Of a stretch of DNA of 6,412 nt, positions 6,281 to 6,412 are shown in pieces. A program made the position numbers and the translations under genes. This DNA is from Pseudomonadota bacterium (GTDB lineage Bacteria; Pseudomonadota; Gammaproteobacteria; SZUA-229), in the NCBI GenBank assembly GCA_015222965.1, contig JADFWF010000028.1:1-6412 (forward strand), in the 5' to 3' direction. The notes under the pieces are model-generated. The model did no database searches. It saw nothing but the letters and a program-made list of their open reading frames with translations, and was not told the origin of the DNA. Position 1 is the stretch's first letter; every line of letters begins with the position of its first letter.

Positions 6281-6412
6281 CTATCCAAAATTATTTATGT
6301 CGGAAAACGGCCAGAAGCGGACGTTCATGTTTTGCTTTTTCTTTTGACTTGCCCTCACCTTAGCCAAGCCATTGAGGCATGACGGGTAACATGGGCTTTC
6401 TGTGCCAGCCTG
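6281..6412 (-). other. Edge-truncated reading frame resembling a recurrent NVRFWP-type intergenic repeat
   Basis: On the minus strand, the frame starting at 6412 is open for 43 codons to a TAG at 6283-6281, three bases from the exonuclease stop. It ends with the peptide NVRFWPFSDI (encoded about 6325-6294). Short peptides of the form NVRFWPxADI recur in automatic annotations of many proteobacterial genomes and probably reflect a dispersed non-coding repeat rather than a protein. This recollection was not checked. The frame is open at the window edge, so a real gene end cannot be excluded. I see no clear terminator for the exonuclease gene in this stretch. Confidence 0.3.

Overview
The window looks like a chromosomal segment of a gammaproteobacterium. 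This is inferred from the sequence of the BipA/TypA GTPase, the PolA-type 5' nuclease, moderate base composition and an intergenic repeat style common in environmental Proteobacteria. The species cannot be named from the sequence alone. There are no rRNA or tRNA genes, CRISPR arrays, transposases or phage genes.

Layout, left to right: 1-185 is the 3' flank of typA and carries one copy of a short CTCTGCG-type repeat and a weak terminator candidate. Then come four genes on the minus strand: typA (186-2003, ribosome-associated GTPase), a two-helix membrane protein of unknown function (2303-2983), a soluble protein made almost wholly of ten tetratricopeptide repeats (3030-4067), and a PhoX/DUF839-like secreted lipoprotein (4166-5314). 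A standalone 5'-3' exonuclease (5375-6277) is divergent on the plus strand. The last 130 bases hold an edge-truncated minus-strand reading frame that resembles a recurrent intergenic repeat.

Transcription runs lipoprotein, TPR protein, membrane protein, then typA on the minus strand. The 46-base gap between the TPR and membrane-protein genes suggests co-transcription. typA appears to have its own promoter (perfect TATAAT with a GC-rich discriminator at 2036-2041). A nested palindromic element (2114-2275) separates it from the upstream pair, and on the minus strand that element ends in T-runs, so it may double as a terminator. The exonuclease gene has a good sigma-70-like promoter whose -10 box lies only 9 bases before the ATG, so its mRNA may be leaderless.

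The genes do not form an obvious pathway: a translation/stress GTPase, a repair or replication nuclease and three poorly characterised proteins. I see no convincing undescribed multi-gene system. The most interesting structure is intergenic: the composite palindrome and the exact 29-base direct repeats bracketing typA.
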